A stretch of 64,000 bases of DNA from Rhodocyclaceae bacterium. Its GTDB lineage: Bacteria > Pseudomonadota > Gammaproteobacteria > Burkholderiales > Rhodocyclaceae. The translations under genes were made by a program, and so were the position numbers. The notes beneath the pieces are model-generated. The model saw only the letters and a list, made by a program, of their open reading frames with translations, searched no databases and had not been told where the DNA came from. Positions 10,461 to 18,942 of the stretch are shown piece by piece; the stretch's first letter is position 1, and every line of letters starts with the position of its first letter. Where the stretch lies: NCBI GenBank assembly GCA_013388985.1, contig JACAEF010000052.1, positions 1 to 64,000 of the forward strand, given 5' to 3'.

Positions 10461-11924
10461 TCAATCGGACGAAGTCGGCGCTGGCGGGAATGAGGACGTC
10501 CCGCCGGGCGCCTCCTCGCTTCGTAAAGTCGGCGCTGGCGGGAATGAGGACGTCCCGCCGGGCGCCTCCTCGCTTCGTAAAGTCGGCGCTGGCGGGACGG
10601 CACCCTCGGCGTCTTCCACGGTTTTTTTCGCGCGCCGGCGACGGCGCTTCTTCGCGCCGGCGGTTTCGGGTTTCAGCATCGCTTCGCGGCTGGCGTTGTC
10701 GGCATCGGCGAAAGCGGCCCACCAGTCGGCCAGTTCCTGCGGCGCCTCGCCGCTTTCCGCGCGCAGGCGCAGGAAGTCCCAGGCGGCGCGAAAGCGGGGC
10801 TGCTCGACGAGACGGAACGGCGCGCGTCCCGCCCGTTTCTCGAAGCGTGGCTGCAAGAGCCAGATTTCCTTGATGTCGCCGATGATGCGGCGCGTGATGG
10901 CGAGCTTTTCCGCCTGGGTGTCGAGCACTTCGTCCATCGCCGCATGCAGCGCCGGCATGGCATGTTCGCCGCGCTGCTTGCGCGCTTCCCAGTTGGCGAG
11001 CACCTCGTGCCAGAGCAGCGTGGCGAACAGGAAGCCCGGCGAGGTGCGCTTGCCTTCCCGCACGCGCCGGTCGGTATCCGCCAGCGAGAGCATGACGAAT
11101 CTTTCACCTAGCGGCTGTTCGAGGATCACGTCCAGGAGCGGCAGCAGGCCGTGGTGCAGACCCTCTTCGCGCAGGCGCTTCAAGCATTCGACGGCATGGC
11201 CCGAGAACAGGAGCTTGAGCATCTCGTCGAACAGACGCGCGGCCGGCACGTTCTCGATCAGCTCGGCCATCTCGCGGATCGGCGCCTGCACGGTCGGGTC
11301 CATGCGCAAGTCGAGCTTGGCCGAGAGCCGCACGGCGCGCAGCATGCGCACCGGATCCTCGCGGTAGCGCGCGCGCGGGTCGCCGATCATGCGCAAGGTC
11401 TTTCGCTGCAGGTCGCGCACGCCGTGGTGGTAGTCGAACACCTGCTGCGTCGCCGGGTCGTAGTAGAGCGCGTTGATCGTGAAGTCGCGGCGCGCGGCAT
11501 CCTCTTCCATCGTGCCCCAGACGTTGTCGCGCAGCACGCGGCCGTGTTCGTCCTTGAGCGTGCTCTCATCGTGGGCGGCGCGGAAGGTGGAGACCTCGAG
11601 GGTCTCGGCGCCCTGGAGCACATGGACGATCTGGAAGCGCCGGCCGATGATGCGGGCGCGGCGAAAGAGCGCGCGCACCTGTTCCGGCGTGGCATCGGTG
11701 GCGACGTCGAAATCCTTGGGAACGATGCCGGCGATCAGGTCGCGCACCGCGCCGCCGACCACATAGGCCTTGAAGCCCGCCTGCTGCAGGGTGTCGACGG
11801 TGCGGCGTGCGCCGGGTGAGACCTGTTCCGGACGGATGCCATGACGTTCCGGTCCGATGATCTCGACCGGGTGGGGTGTCGGTTCGCCGCGCTTGAAGAC
11901 GCGGCGCAATAGCTTGCGGATCAT
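10461..11924 (-). CDS. pcnB: Poly(A) polymerase I
   Basis: A 487-residue class II nucleotidyltransferase that adds 3' poly(A) tails and so targets RNA for decay. The catalytic region near residue 57 reads GGAVRDLIAG followed by KDFDVATDATPEQV, with the acidic metal ligands. The RNA-binding arm follows. The basic KKRRRRRAKK stretch near 435 is normal for PcnB, but the last ~50 residues are a repeat tract in which an 18-residue unit beginning PPAPTLRSEEAP occurs twice, followed by a partial third unit. This tail is made by the dispersed repeat plus its spacer and is probably unstructured. Confidence 0.95.
   Translation of the reverse strand: MIRKLLRRVFKRGEPTPHPVEIIGPERHGIRPEQVSPGARRTVDTLQQAGFKAYVVGGAVRDLIAGIVPKDFDVATDATPEQVRALFRRARIIGRRFQIVHVLQGAETLEVSTFRAAHDESTLKDEHGRVLRDNVWGTMEEDAARRDFTINALYYDPATQQVFDYHHGVRDLQRKTLRMIGDPRARYREDPVRMLRAVRLSAKLDLRMDPTVQAPIREMAELIENVPAARLFDEMLKLLFSGHAVECLKRLREEGLHHGLLPLLDVILEQPLGERFVMLSLADTDRRVREGKRTSPGFLFATLLWHEVLANWEARKQRGEHAMPALHAAMDEVLDTQAEKLAITRRIIGDIKEIWLLQPRFEKRAGRAPFRLVEQPRFRAAWDFLRLRAESGEAPQELADWWAAFADADNASREAMLKPETAGAKKRRRRRAKKTVEDAEGAVPPAPTLRSEEAPGGTSSFPPAPTLRSEEAPGGTSSFPPAPTSSD
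10472..10605 (-). repeat. 54-bp tandem array carrying three copies of the dispersed repeat (pcnB 3' end)
   Basis: Three cores containing GTCGGCGCTGGCGGGA start at 10474, 10528 and 10582, so the period is exactly 54 bp (18 codons) and keeps the pcnB frame. The unit includes an inner hairpin, GGCGGGA/TCCCGCC around a 9-nt loop. The copy nearest the pcnB core ends with the canonical CGGCACC; the other two have the spacer instead. The pattern is local tandem duplication of an inserted element. Confidence 0.9.
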
Positions 11925-11946
11925 TGCCTGGAGAGCGGCATCGAAG

Positions 11947-12333
11947 TCAGACGAAAATCACCATCTCGCCGTAGCGTGCGATTTGCGCATCGTGGGAGAG
12001 CAGCCGCATCGGCTCGGTCGTGGCCTGGGCGACGAGCAGACGGTCGAAAGGGTCGGCATGCAGCGTGGGCAGGCCTTCCACGGCCTGGGCGTGTCGCCAG
12101 CTGACCGGCAGCTCGCGATAACCGGCTTCGGCGCACAGTTCGGCGGCACGCACGCCGGAGATCGGCATGTCGCCGCGACCGAGGGCGTGCTTGATCGCGA
12201 TCTCCCAGATCGTCGCGGTGCTGACGAAGACATCGTTGGCCGGATCGCGAATCAACCCTTCGGCCAGGCTGGGCAGGCGCGGCGAGCCGGCGAGCGCCCA
12301 GAGCACGATGTGGGTGTCGAGCAAGAGCCGCAC
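11947..12333 (-). CDS. vapC: PIN-domain toxin, VapC-like
   Basis: A 128-residue PIN-domain ribonuclease. The N-terminal LLLDTHIVLWAL carries the first catalytic Asp, VSTATIWEIAIK carries the Glu, and HADPFDRLLVAQA carries the later Asp residues; this is the common type-II toxin subfamily paired with Phd antitoxins. It starts with GTG, 3 nt after the antitoxin stop, so the two are translationally linked. All acidic residues appear intact. The pair sits between the HAD gene and pcnB on the same strand. Confidence 0.9.
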   Translation of the reverse strand: MRLLLDTHIVLWALAGSPRLPSLAEGLIRDPANDVFVSTATIWEIAIKHALGRGDMPISGVRAAELCAEAGYRELPVSWRHAQAVEGLPTLHADPFDRLLVAQATTEPMRLLSHDAQIARYGEMVIFV

Positions 12334-12336
12334 GGG

Positions 12337-12576
12337 TCAAGGCCGCCCCATGAACAGCGCGGCGACTTCGTCATTGTGGGCATCGATATCCTCCGGCACC
12401 TCGAATTCGCCGCGGGCGATGCCGATGCGTCGGCTCGTGTCCGGCTGGATCGGCAATACGCGCGCCACCGGCTTGCCGTTGCGGGAAATGACGATCTCCG
12501 TTTCCACGCCGGAGGCGATCAGATCGACCAGGCGTGATAAGTGGGTCTTGGCGTCGAAGAGGCTGACGGTTTGCAT
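12337..12576 (-). CDS. Type II toxin-antitoxin antitoxin, Phd/YefM family
   Basis: A 79-residue antitoxin with the Phd/YefM N-terminal DNA-binding fold: MQTVSLFDAKTHLSRLVDLI, then the IVISRNGKPVARVLP strand segment. The C-terminal part, which would wrap the toxin, is acidic. It precedes the PIN toxin by 3 nt. Upstream lies a short palindrome CTAGACTAG on the minus strand, a plausible autoregulatory operator, and a GGAGCTCC ribosome site. Confidence 0.9.
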   Translation of the reverse strand: MQTVSLFDAKTHLSRLVDLIASGVETEIVISRNGKPVARVLPIQPDTSRRIGIARGEFEVPEDIDAHNDEVAALFMGRP

Positions 12577-12631
12577 TGGAGCTCCTAAATGACCAAACTA
12601 GTCTAGCCAATTTCTTGGACGTGGGCAAGTG

Positions 12632-13294
12632 TCAGCGCAAGCTCAAGACCGGCCAGCCGTGGCGGGCGGCATGAGCGCGCAGGGTGTCGTCGGGATCGAC
12701 GGCGACCGGATGGGTGACGAGACCGAGCAGCGGCAGGTCGTTGTGCGAGTCGCTGTAGAAGGTGCTGCGCTCGAAGGCGCCCCACCATAGCCCCATTTCC
12801 TCCAGCCAGAGGTTGACCCGCGTGATCTTGCCTTCCTTGAAGGCGGGGGTGCCGCGGGGCGCGCCGGTGAAGCGGCCGTCCTCGTGCGCCGGAATGGTGG
12901 CGACCAGATGCGGGATGCCGAATTCGCGGCAGATCGGGCCGGTGACGAAGCTGTTGGTCGCGGTGACCATCACGCACAGATCGCCATCGTCGAGGTGGCG
13001 CTGCACCAGCTGGCGCGCCGGCGTGCCGATCAGCGGCAGGATGCGCGCGGCCATGAATTCGCGGTGCCAGGCGTCGAGCTGCCGGCGGTCGTGGCGCGCG
13101 AGCGGCGCGAGCTGGAATTTCAGGAAGGCGTGGATGTCGAGCGTGCCGGCCTTGTAGTCTTCGTAGAAGGCCTGGTTTTTCGCTTCATGCACTTCGCGGT
13201 CGAGCACGCCTTTCGAGATCAAAAACTGCGCCCATTCGAAGTCGGAGTCGCCAGAGAGCAGGGTGTTGTCGAGATCAAACAGGGTGAGATTCAT
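12632..13294 (-). CDS. HAD-superfamily subfamily IB hydrolase (SerB/CicA-like)
   Basis: A 220-residue phosphatase-type protein. HAD motif I is FDLDNTLLSGDSD at the N-terminus, motif II is the VTATNSF segment near residue 111, and the terminal motif is FYSDSHNDLPLL near 180. Proteins of this type hydrolyse small phosphate esters such as phosphoserine, but the substrate is not evident. Its start overlaps the hda end by 20 nt on the same strand, an arrangement that is common in betaproteobacteria. Confidence 0.9.
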   Translation of the reverse strand: MNLTLFDLDNTLLSGDSDFEWAQFLISKGVLDREVHEAKNQAFYEDYKAGTLDIHAFLKFQLAPLARHDRRQLDAWHREFMAARILPLIGTPARQLVQRHLDDGDLCVMVTATNSFVTGPICREFGIPHLVATIPAHEDGRFTGAPRGTPAFKEGKITRVNLWLEEMGLWWGAFERSTFYSDSHNDLPLLGLVTHPVAVDPDDTLRAHAARHGWPVLSLR

Positions 13295-13976
13295 CGTCTT
13301 CGGGAACGAGGGTGAGTTGCAAGGCTTCCTTGAGCAGCGGCAGGGTGGCGTGCTGCTTGCGTTCGAGCGTGGCGCGGTCGAGATGGTCGAGCACGGCCAT
13401 CAGGGAGGGCAGGTCGCGCCGGCCATGGGCGAGCAGGTAGCGGACGAGGCCGTCATCGACGCGCAGGCCGCGCTCCAACGCATGGCGACGCAGCGCGGCG
13501 GCCTTCTCGTCGTCGTTGAGCGTCTTCACGGCATAGATCAGCGTCTGGCCGATGCGCGTGCGCAGGTCTTCGCGCAGCTTGAGCTTCGCCGGCGGCTTGT
13601 GGCCGGCCAGCAAAAGCCCGAGGCCGATCAGGCGTGCGGTGTTGAAGATGCGGAACAGCGCGATCTGCGCGCCCTCGTCGAGCGCGTCGACGTCATCGAC
13701 GATCAGCAGGCCGCCGGGCGGCGCCTGAAAATCGGCGCTGGTGGAACGGCACCCCGACAGCAGCAGCACCGGACGTCGACGCATCGCCCGCGTGGCGGTG
13801 GCCGCAAGCAGATGGCTCTTGCCGCAGCCTTTCGCACCCCACAGGGTGATCGCATCGAAACAGCCGGGTTCGGCGAGCAGGCGCAGCCGCGCCACCAGCT
13901 CGGCATTTTCGCCGACGATGAAATTGTCGAAGGAAGGCGGCTGATTGGGCCGCAGATCGAGCAGCAGTTGGGTCAA
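13275..13976 (-). CDS. hda: DnaA regulatory inactivator Hda
   Basis: A 233-residue AAA+ protein that, with the DNA clamp, stimulates ATP hydrolysis by DnaA and prevents over-initiation. It begins MTQLLLDLRPNQPPSFDNFIVG with an N-terminal clamp-binding QLLLDL motif. The P-loop is WGAKGCGKSHLL near residue 46, Walker B is LLIVDDVDAL, and the arginine-finger region lies further on. The start codon is TTG. The dispersed repeat lies between the P-loop and Walker B, where it encodes CRSTSADF, in a surface loop of the AAA+ fold. Confidence 0.93.
   Translation of the reverse strand: MTQLLLDLRPNQPPSFDNFIVGENAELVARLRLLAEPGCFDAITLWGAKGCGKSHLLAATATRAMRRRPVLLLSGCRSTSADFQAPPGGLLIVDDVDALDEGAQIALFRIFNTARLIGLGLLLAGHKPPAKLKLREDLRTRIGQTLIYAVKTLNDDEKAAALRRHALERGLRVDDGLVRYLLAHGRRDLPSLMAVLDHLDRATLERKQHATLPLLKEALQLTLVPEDDESHPV
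13728..13753 (-). repeat. Dispersed 25-bp repeat, in-gene copy (hda)
   Basis: The minus strand reads GGTGCCGTTCCACC then AGCGCCGATTTT. It is in the sense orientation of hda but in a different reading frame from the pcnB copies, giving CRSTSADF. Confidence 0.75.
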
Positions 13977-14089
13977 GGCAGGGCGAGCAGTGAGCTGATT
14001 CCGGTAAAATCCGCGCGCAAAATCCTTGCGGCAGTGTGAATTATCGCCGCAAATCCGCCCGATTCATCCTTTCCTGAGTCTCGATCACC

Positions 14090-15130
14090 ATGAATTCAAC
14101 CCCCTCCCCCCTGACGTATCGCGATGCGGGCGTCGATATCGATGCCGGCGACGCGCTGGTGGAACGCATCAAGCCTGCCGCGAAGCGCACGCTGCGGCCC
14201 GAGGTGCTGGGGGGCATCGGCGGCTTCGGCGCTTTATGCGACCTGCCGAAGAAATACCGCGAGCCGGTGCTGGTCTCGGGCACCGACGGCGTCGGCACCA
14301 AGCTGAAGCTCGCCTTCCAGTTGAACCGCCACGACACGGTCGGTCAGGATCTGGTGGCGATGAGCGTCAATGACATCCTCGTGCAAGGGGCCGAGCCGCT
14401 GTTCTTCCTCGACTACTTCGCCTGCGGCAGGCTCGACGTCGGCACCGCGGCGACGGTGATCGAGGGCATCGCCAAAGGCTGCGAGCTGGCCGGCTGCGCG
14501 CTGATCGGCGGCGAGACCGCCGAGATGCCCGACATGTATCCGCCGGGCGAATACGATCTGGCCGGCTTCGCCGTCGGCGTGGTCGAAAAGTCGCAGATCA
14601 TCGACGGCAGCTCGATCCGGCCGGGCGACGCGGTGCTGGGCCTCGCTTCCTCCGGCGCCCACTCGAACGGCTATTCGCTGATCCGCAAGATCGTCGAGCG
14701 TGCGAGGCCGGACATGGCGGCCGATTTCCACGGCCGGCCGTTCGCCGACGCGCTCATCGCGCCGACGCGCATCTATGTGAAATCGCTGCTCGCGCTGATG
14801 GAAAGCGTGACGGTGAAGGGCATGGCGCACATCACCGGCGGCGGCATCACCGGCAACGTGCCGCGCGTGCTGCCGGAAGACGTCACCGCCGTGATCGAAA
14901 AGTCGTCCTGGACGCTGCCGCCGCTGTTCCAGTGGCTGCAGCGCGAAGGCAACGTCGCCGACGACGAGATGCACCGCGTCTTCAACTGCGGCATCGGCAT
15001 GGTGGTGATCGTCGCTGCCGAAGATGCGAATCGGGCGACCGAAGCGCTGAGAGCGGCCGGTGAAACGGTGTTCGCCCTCGGGCGCATCGAGGCGCGCCAG
15101 CCCGGTCAGCCGCAGACCGTGATCCGTTGA
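14090..15130 (+). CDS. purM: Phosphoribosylformylglycinamidine cyclo-ligase (AIR synthetase)
   Basis: A 346-residue enzyme that closes FGAM to aminoimidazole ribotide with ATP in purine synthesis. The N-terminal [15 protein letters not shown] and the [13 protein letters not shown] nucleotide motif near residue 64 are diagnostic, and [19 protein letters not shown] carries conserved acidic ligands. The C-terminal [16 protein letters not shown] segment is present. It is a single gene, convergent with ycgR with a 2-nt gap. The later-acting partner purN lies at 20279. Confidence 0.97.
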   Translation: MNSTPSPLTYRDAGVDIDAGDALVERIKPAAKRTLRPEVLGGIGGFGALCDLPKKYREPVLVSGTDGVGTKLKLAFQLNRHDTVGQDLVAMSVNDILVQGAEPLFFLDYFACGRLDVGTAATVIEGIAKGCELAGCALIGGETAEMPDMYPPGEYDLAGFAVGVVEKSQIIDGSSIRPGDAVLGLASSGAHSNGYSLIRKIVERARPDMAADFHGRPFADALIAPTRIYVKSLLALMESVTVKGMAHITGGGITGNVPRVLPEDVTAVIEKSSWTLPPLFQWLQREGNVADDEMHRVFNCGIGMVVIVAAEDANRATEALRAAGETVFALGRIEARQPGQPQTVIR

Positions 15131-15132
15131 TG

Positions 15133-15873
15133 TCACAGACCGAGGCGGGCGCGTTCCTCGCGCTGTTCCTCGGTGATGAAGTGCTGGAGCAGGTGCTCGT
15201 CGTGGATCGGCAGGTCGACGAAGCGGCAGCCGATGCGTCCCATCACCTTGTTGCCGCGCTCGAGCGGGCCGACGTTGCGCACTTCCAGCGTCACGACCAG
15301 TCGCAGGCCATTGCGAAATTCGATCAATGCCCCCGGCAAGCGTTGGCCGACTTCGAACGGGGGACGGGGGTCTGGCATTTCCATCGCCAGGCCGCCGACG
15401 CTGATGTCGATGACCGGCAATTGCAGCGGCGGCTGGCCTTCCGGTGCCGGCAGCGTGCAGGTCGGCCGCCGGGTGATCGGCAGCACCAGACGGAAGAATT
15501 CGCGCCGCTGTAACCGCGTGTAACGTTTCGGCAGCTGGGTGACGAAGGCGCGCCGGCCCTGATAGACGGTTTCCTGCACCGCGCCGGTCATGAACAGGTT
15601 CTTCACGCCGTGTGGCGCGCAGATGAAGAAGTTGCGCTCGCTCTTGAGCAGCTTCTGGTTGGTTTCCTCGCTGCCGCCCCAGTCGAAGATCAGCTGGTCG
15701 TGATCTTCATCCACCGCGAGCAGCACGGTCAGGAACATGTCGTTGCCTTCGTTGAAGCTGACGCTGACCCGTTCGCCGTCCTTGATGAGCTGATGCAGGT
15801 AGAAGAGGATTTCGCGCCGATGGTTCGTGCTGAATTTTTCGAGCTCTTCGGGCGGGACGGACTGGACGGTCAT
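15133..15873 (-). CDS. ycgR: Flagellar brake protein YcgR-like, PilZ c-di-GMP receptor
   Basis: A 246-residue protein with an N-terminal YcgR domain (about residues 15-120) and a C-terminal PilZ domain. The c-di-GMP signature is complete: RLQRREFFR supplies the arginines near residue 122, and [10 protein letters not shown] supplies the D-x-S-x-x-G motif near 158. YcgR proteins slow the flagellar motor when c-di-GMP is high. No flagellar genes are in the window. It overlaps miaA by 4 nt on the same strand. Confidence 0.9.
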   Translation of the reverse strand: MTVQSVPPEELEKFSTNHRREILFYLHQLIKDGERVSVSFNEGNDMFLTVLLAVDEDHDQLIFDWGGSEETNQKLLKSERNFFICAPHGVKNLFMTGAVQETVYQGRRAFVTQLPKRYTRLQRREFFRLVLPITRRPTCTLPAPEGQPPLQLPVIDISVGGLAMEMPDPRPPFEVGQRLPGALIEFRNGLRLVVTLEVRNVGPLERGNKVMGRIGCRFVDLPIHDEHLLQHFITEEQREERARLGL

Positions 15874-16844
15874 TCGTTCTGGCGGAGGGTATGTTCCAGA
15901 TGGGCTGCTATGGCCAACTCTATTCTTGCAGCTGCAGCCGGTTCCGCTAAGGCGGATTCGAGGTCGATTGTGCCCGCTTCTCGCAGCGCTCTGAGCCAGG
16001 TCAGTTGCCGCTTGGCGAACTGGCGCGTGGCGAAGATGCCGCGCTCGGCGAGTTCCCCGCGGGGCAGACGGCCTTCGAGCATCTCCCAGACCTGGCGATA
16101 GCCGACGCAGCGCATCGAGGGCAGCTCGCCGCTGAGCCGGTAACGCGCGCGCAGCGCCTCGACCTCACCGACCAGCCCGGCGGCGAGCATCGCGTGGAAG
16201 CGCTCCGCGATGCGTTCATGGAGGCGCTGGCGTTGCGGTGCGACCAGCGCGATCGTCAGCAGCCGGTAGGGCAGGGCAGGTGCTTCCTGACGTTGCAGGA
16301 AGGAAGAGAGCGGCCGGCCGGTGAGCCGCAACACTTCGAGCGCGCGCTGGATGCGCTGGCTGTCGGTGGGCGCGAGGCGGGCGGCGGTGTCCGGATCGCC
16401 CCGCGCCAGCTCGGCATGCAGCGCCGGCCAGCCGCGCTCCGTGGCTTGCGCATCGATCGCGGCGCGCAATTCTGGATCGGCCTCGGGCAGGTCGGCCAAG
16501 CCTTCGATCAGCGCCTTGAAATACAGCATCGTGCCGCCGACCAGAAGCGGCACCCTGCTACGCGCGGTGATCTCAGCCATTACGCGCAGCGCGTCGCTGC
16601 GGAAGCGGGCGGCCGAGTAGCGTTCCTCGGGCGTGATCAGATCGATCAGGTGGTGGGGAAAGCGCGTAAGCGTTTCGCGGTCGGGCTTCGCGGTGCCGAT
16701 GTCCATGCCGATGAACACCTGCGCCGAATCGAGGCTGACGATCTAGACCGGAAAGCGCGCGGCGATGGCCAGCGCCAGCTCGGTCTTGCCGCTCGCGGTC
16801 GGGCCGATCAGCGCGATCGCGGGAGGCAGGGAAGGGGACGTCAC
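15870..16844 (-). pseudogene. miaA: tRNA dimethylallyltransferase MiaA, interrupted by an in-frame amber codon
   Basis: The full frame runs from GTG at 16844 (or ATG at 16871) and covers the family length of about 324 codons. The P-loop GPTASGKTELAL is intact, but codon 34 is TAG at 16745-16743 where MiaA proteins carry Glu in the PVEIVSVDSA-type segment. One base change from GAG explains it. The rest, including GMDIGTAKP and the long C-terminal part, shows no other lesion. The ORF track starts only at GTG 16718 and would lack the P-loop. MiaA modifies A37 of tRNAs reading UNN codons. A real nonsense mutation, suppression or a base-call error are all possible. Confidence 0.85.
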
Positions 16845-16900
16845 GGTTGAAATCGACACGTCAATGCCCATTTACACGCCAGAGTTCTGAAGGAGGTCTC

Positions 16901-17134
16901 ATGAACATCCTGTTCAACAATCCGCAGCTGTATCTGATCGATTATCCGGGCATCGACGCGCTCGAAATCCTCGACAAGCGCAATGGCCGGATCGGATTGC
17001 TGCGCGGCGCGGTCGCAGCGCGCATGCGCGAGGAATTCAGGGAGTTCCTCACCCGTGCCCACGACGAGGAAGAATACGAAGATTTCCTCGACGCCCACGA
17101 CGCCATCCTCGGCCACCCGGTCTCCTTGCACTGA
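16901..17134 (+). CDS. DUF3567-like small conserved protein
   Basis: A 77-residue soluble protein starting MNILFNNPQLYLIDYP, preceded by a strong AAGGAGGT ribosome site seven bases before the ATG; the longer ORF start at 16847 lacks such a site. The segment ALEILDKRNGRIGLLRGAVA and the ending HPVSLH resemble the DUF3567 family found across betaproteobacteria (memory of family, not a search). Its function is unknown. It lies between miaA and mutL, converging on mutL with a 10-nt gap. Confidence 0.75.
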   Translation: MNILFNNPQLYLIDYPGIDALEILDKRNGRIGLLRGAVAARMREEFREFLTRAHDEEEYEDFLDAHDAILGHPVSLH

Positions 17135-17144
17135 AGCCGCCTGA

Positions 17145-18908
17145 TCATCGGCCGCGCATGAACAGCCGGTCGAGTTCGGAAAGCGGCAGCTGAATCCAGG
17201 TCGGCCGGCCGTGATTGCACTGGTCGGCGCGGTCGGTTTCCTCCATCGCACGCAGCAACGCATCCATTTCCGGCAGGGAGAGCTGCCGGTGGGCGCGCAC
17301 CGCGCCGTGGCAGGCCAGCGTGGCGAGGAGGTCATTGCGATGCCGTTCGAGCACATGGCTGGCCGGGTGTTCCATGAGCTCGGCGAGCAGCGCGCGCGCC
17401 AGCGCCGCGATGTCGCCGCCGGCGAGCAGGGCGGGCACGGCACGCACCGAAAGCTGCTGCGGGCCGGCCGCGGAGATTTCGAATCCCAGCCGTTCGAGCG
17501 TGGCGGCATGTTCCTCGGCGCAGGCCTGCTCGGCCGCGCTCGCCTGCAGCAGCACGGGGACGAGCAGCGCCTGGGTGGCGGGATGGGCATCGGCCGCGGC
17601 TTTCAGCTTTTCATAAAGGATGCGCTCGTGGGCGGCGTGCATGTCGACGAGCACGAGCCCTTGGCTGTTCTGCGCCAGGATGTAGATGCCGTGGAGCTGG
17701 GCGAGGGCATGACCGAGCGGGCGCTCCTCGCGCTCGGCCACCGCTGCGGGCGCCTCCTCGCCGCGCAAAGTCGGCGCTGGTGGAGCGGCACCCGAAAAGG
17801 CCCGCTGGGCAAAATCCAGATAGGCGGCGGCCGGTGGTTCGCTGACGGTGAGCGTGGCCTGCCGAGGCGGCGGATGCGTCGGCGTCTGGACGGCCTGCGC
17901 CGGGCTTTTCACGGCGGAAAGCGGCTCCGCCAGCGCGCGTTGCAGGGCGTGGAACACGAACCGATGCACCCCCTGGCCGTCGCGGAAGCGCACTTCGGTC
18001 TTGGCGGGGTGGACGTTGACATCGACCAGCGCCGGGTCGATGTCGAGGAACAGCACCCAGGCGGGATGCAGCGCGCCATGCAGCACGTCGGCATAGGCGG
18101 CGCGCGCCGCGTGGGCGAGCAGCTTGTCGCGCACGAAGCGGCCATTGACGTAGAAGAGCTGCTCGGCGCGCGTGTTCTTCGCATAAGCGGGCAGCGCGGC
18201 GAAGCCGGCGAGCCGCAGTGGCCCGGCCTGTGCGTCGATCGGCCGGGCGTGGGTAAGAAACGCCTCGCCCATCAGCTCGCGGGTGCGGCGTGCCAGGTCG
18301 GCCGACATCAGGCGGCGTCGCACCTGGTCGTTGTGTGCCAGCGTGAAAGACACGTCGGGGCGTGCGAGAGCAATCCGCGTCAGCACGTCGTCGCAATGCG
18401 CGAATTCGGTGGCGACCGACTTGAGGAATTTGCGCCGCGCCGGGGTGTTGAAATAGAGATCGGCGACCATCACCACCGTGCCGGCAGAGAGCGCGGCGGG
18501 CTTGGGCTCGCCGCCGTGGGCGAGCGTCTCGCCATCGAGCTTCCAGGCATGCGCGGCTTCCCGGCTGCGGCTGGTGATGCTGACCCGGGCGACCGAGGCG
18601 ATCGAGGCGAGCGCCTCGCCGCGAAAGCCGTAGCTGGCGACGCATTCGAGATCGGCCAGCGTGGCGATCTTGCTCGTCGCGTGGCGCGCAAACGCAAGCG
18701 GCAGGTCGTCCTTCTCGATACCGCCGCCGTCGTCGGCGACGCGGATCAGCTTGACGCCTCCCTCCTCGAGCTGCACGTCGATCCTGGTGGCGCCGGCATC
18801 GAGGCTGTTCTCGATCAGTTCCTTGAGCACCGATGCCGGGCGTTCGACCACTTCGCCGGCGGCGATCTGGCTGATCAGGAGGTCGGGAAGGGGGTGAATT
18901 CGCGCCAT
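17145..18908 (-). CDS. mutL: DNA mismatch repair protein MutL
   Basis: A 587-residue GHL-family ATPase that links MutS recognition to strand incision. The N-terminal ATPase has all motifs: ISQIAAGEVVERPASVLKEL, then DDGGGI near residue 60, then SYGFRGEALASIASV near 97. The C-terminal dimerisation domain lies after a flexible linker. The DQHAxxE endonuclease signature of MutH-less bacteria reads DMHAAHERILYEK, so the site is not canonical. The start MARIHPLP is the family N-terminus. One repeat copy, encoding PPAPTLRGEEAP, lies in the linker. Confidence 0.96.
   Translation of the reverse strand: MARIHPLPDLLISQIAAGEVVERPASVLKELIENSLDAGATRIDVQLEEGGVKLIRVADDGGGIEKDDLPLAFARHATSKIATLADLECVASYGFRGEALASIASVARVSITSRSREAAHAWKLDGETLAHGGEPKPAALSAGTVVMVADLYFNTPARRKFLKSVATEFAHCDDVLTRIALARPDVSFTLAHNDQVRRRLMSADLARRTRELMGEAFLTHARPIDAQAGPLRLAGFAALPAYAKNTRAEQLFYVNGRFVRDKLLAHAARAAYADVLHGALHPAWVLFLDIDPALVDVNVHPAKTEVRFRDGQGVHRFVFHALQRALAEPLSAVKSPAQAVQTPTHPPPRQATLTVSEPPAAAYLDFAQRAFSGAAPPAPTLRGEEAPAAVAEREERPLGHALAQLHGIYILAQNSQGLVLVDMHAAHERILYEKLKAAADAHPATQALLVPVLLQASAAEQACAEEHAATLERLGFEISAAGPQQLSVRAVPALLAGGDIAALARALLAELMEHPASHVLERHRNDLLATLACHGAVRAHRQLSLPEMDALLRAMEETDRADQCNHGRPTWIQLPLSELDRLFMRGR
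17749..17792 (-). repeat. Dispersed repeat, extended 44-bp in-gene copy (mutL linker)
   Basis: The core reads GGTGCCGCTCCACC then AGCGCCGACTTT on the minus strand and continues into GCGAGGAGGCGCC, the same extension seen in pcnB. The outer ends GGTGCC and GGCGCC can pair, so the longer form is an imperfect hairpin. It is in sense orientation and in the pcnB-type frame. Confidence 0.85.
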
Positions 18909-18942
18909 CGGCCCATTATAGGGGTGGGGTAAACTGCGCCGC

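Noticed and set aside
10472-10605. Short regularly spaced repeats resembling a CRISPR array
   Set aside because: The spacers are identical to each other, the whole period is 54 bp and in frame with pcnB, and no cas genes are present. It is a coding tandem repeat.
16743-16745. Programmed amber recoding (pyrrolysine or similar)
   Set aside because: MiaA has no known recoded residue, the position is a plain Glu in homologues, and orn ends with TAG in this same window.
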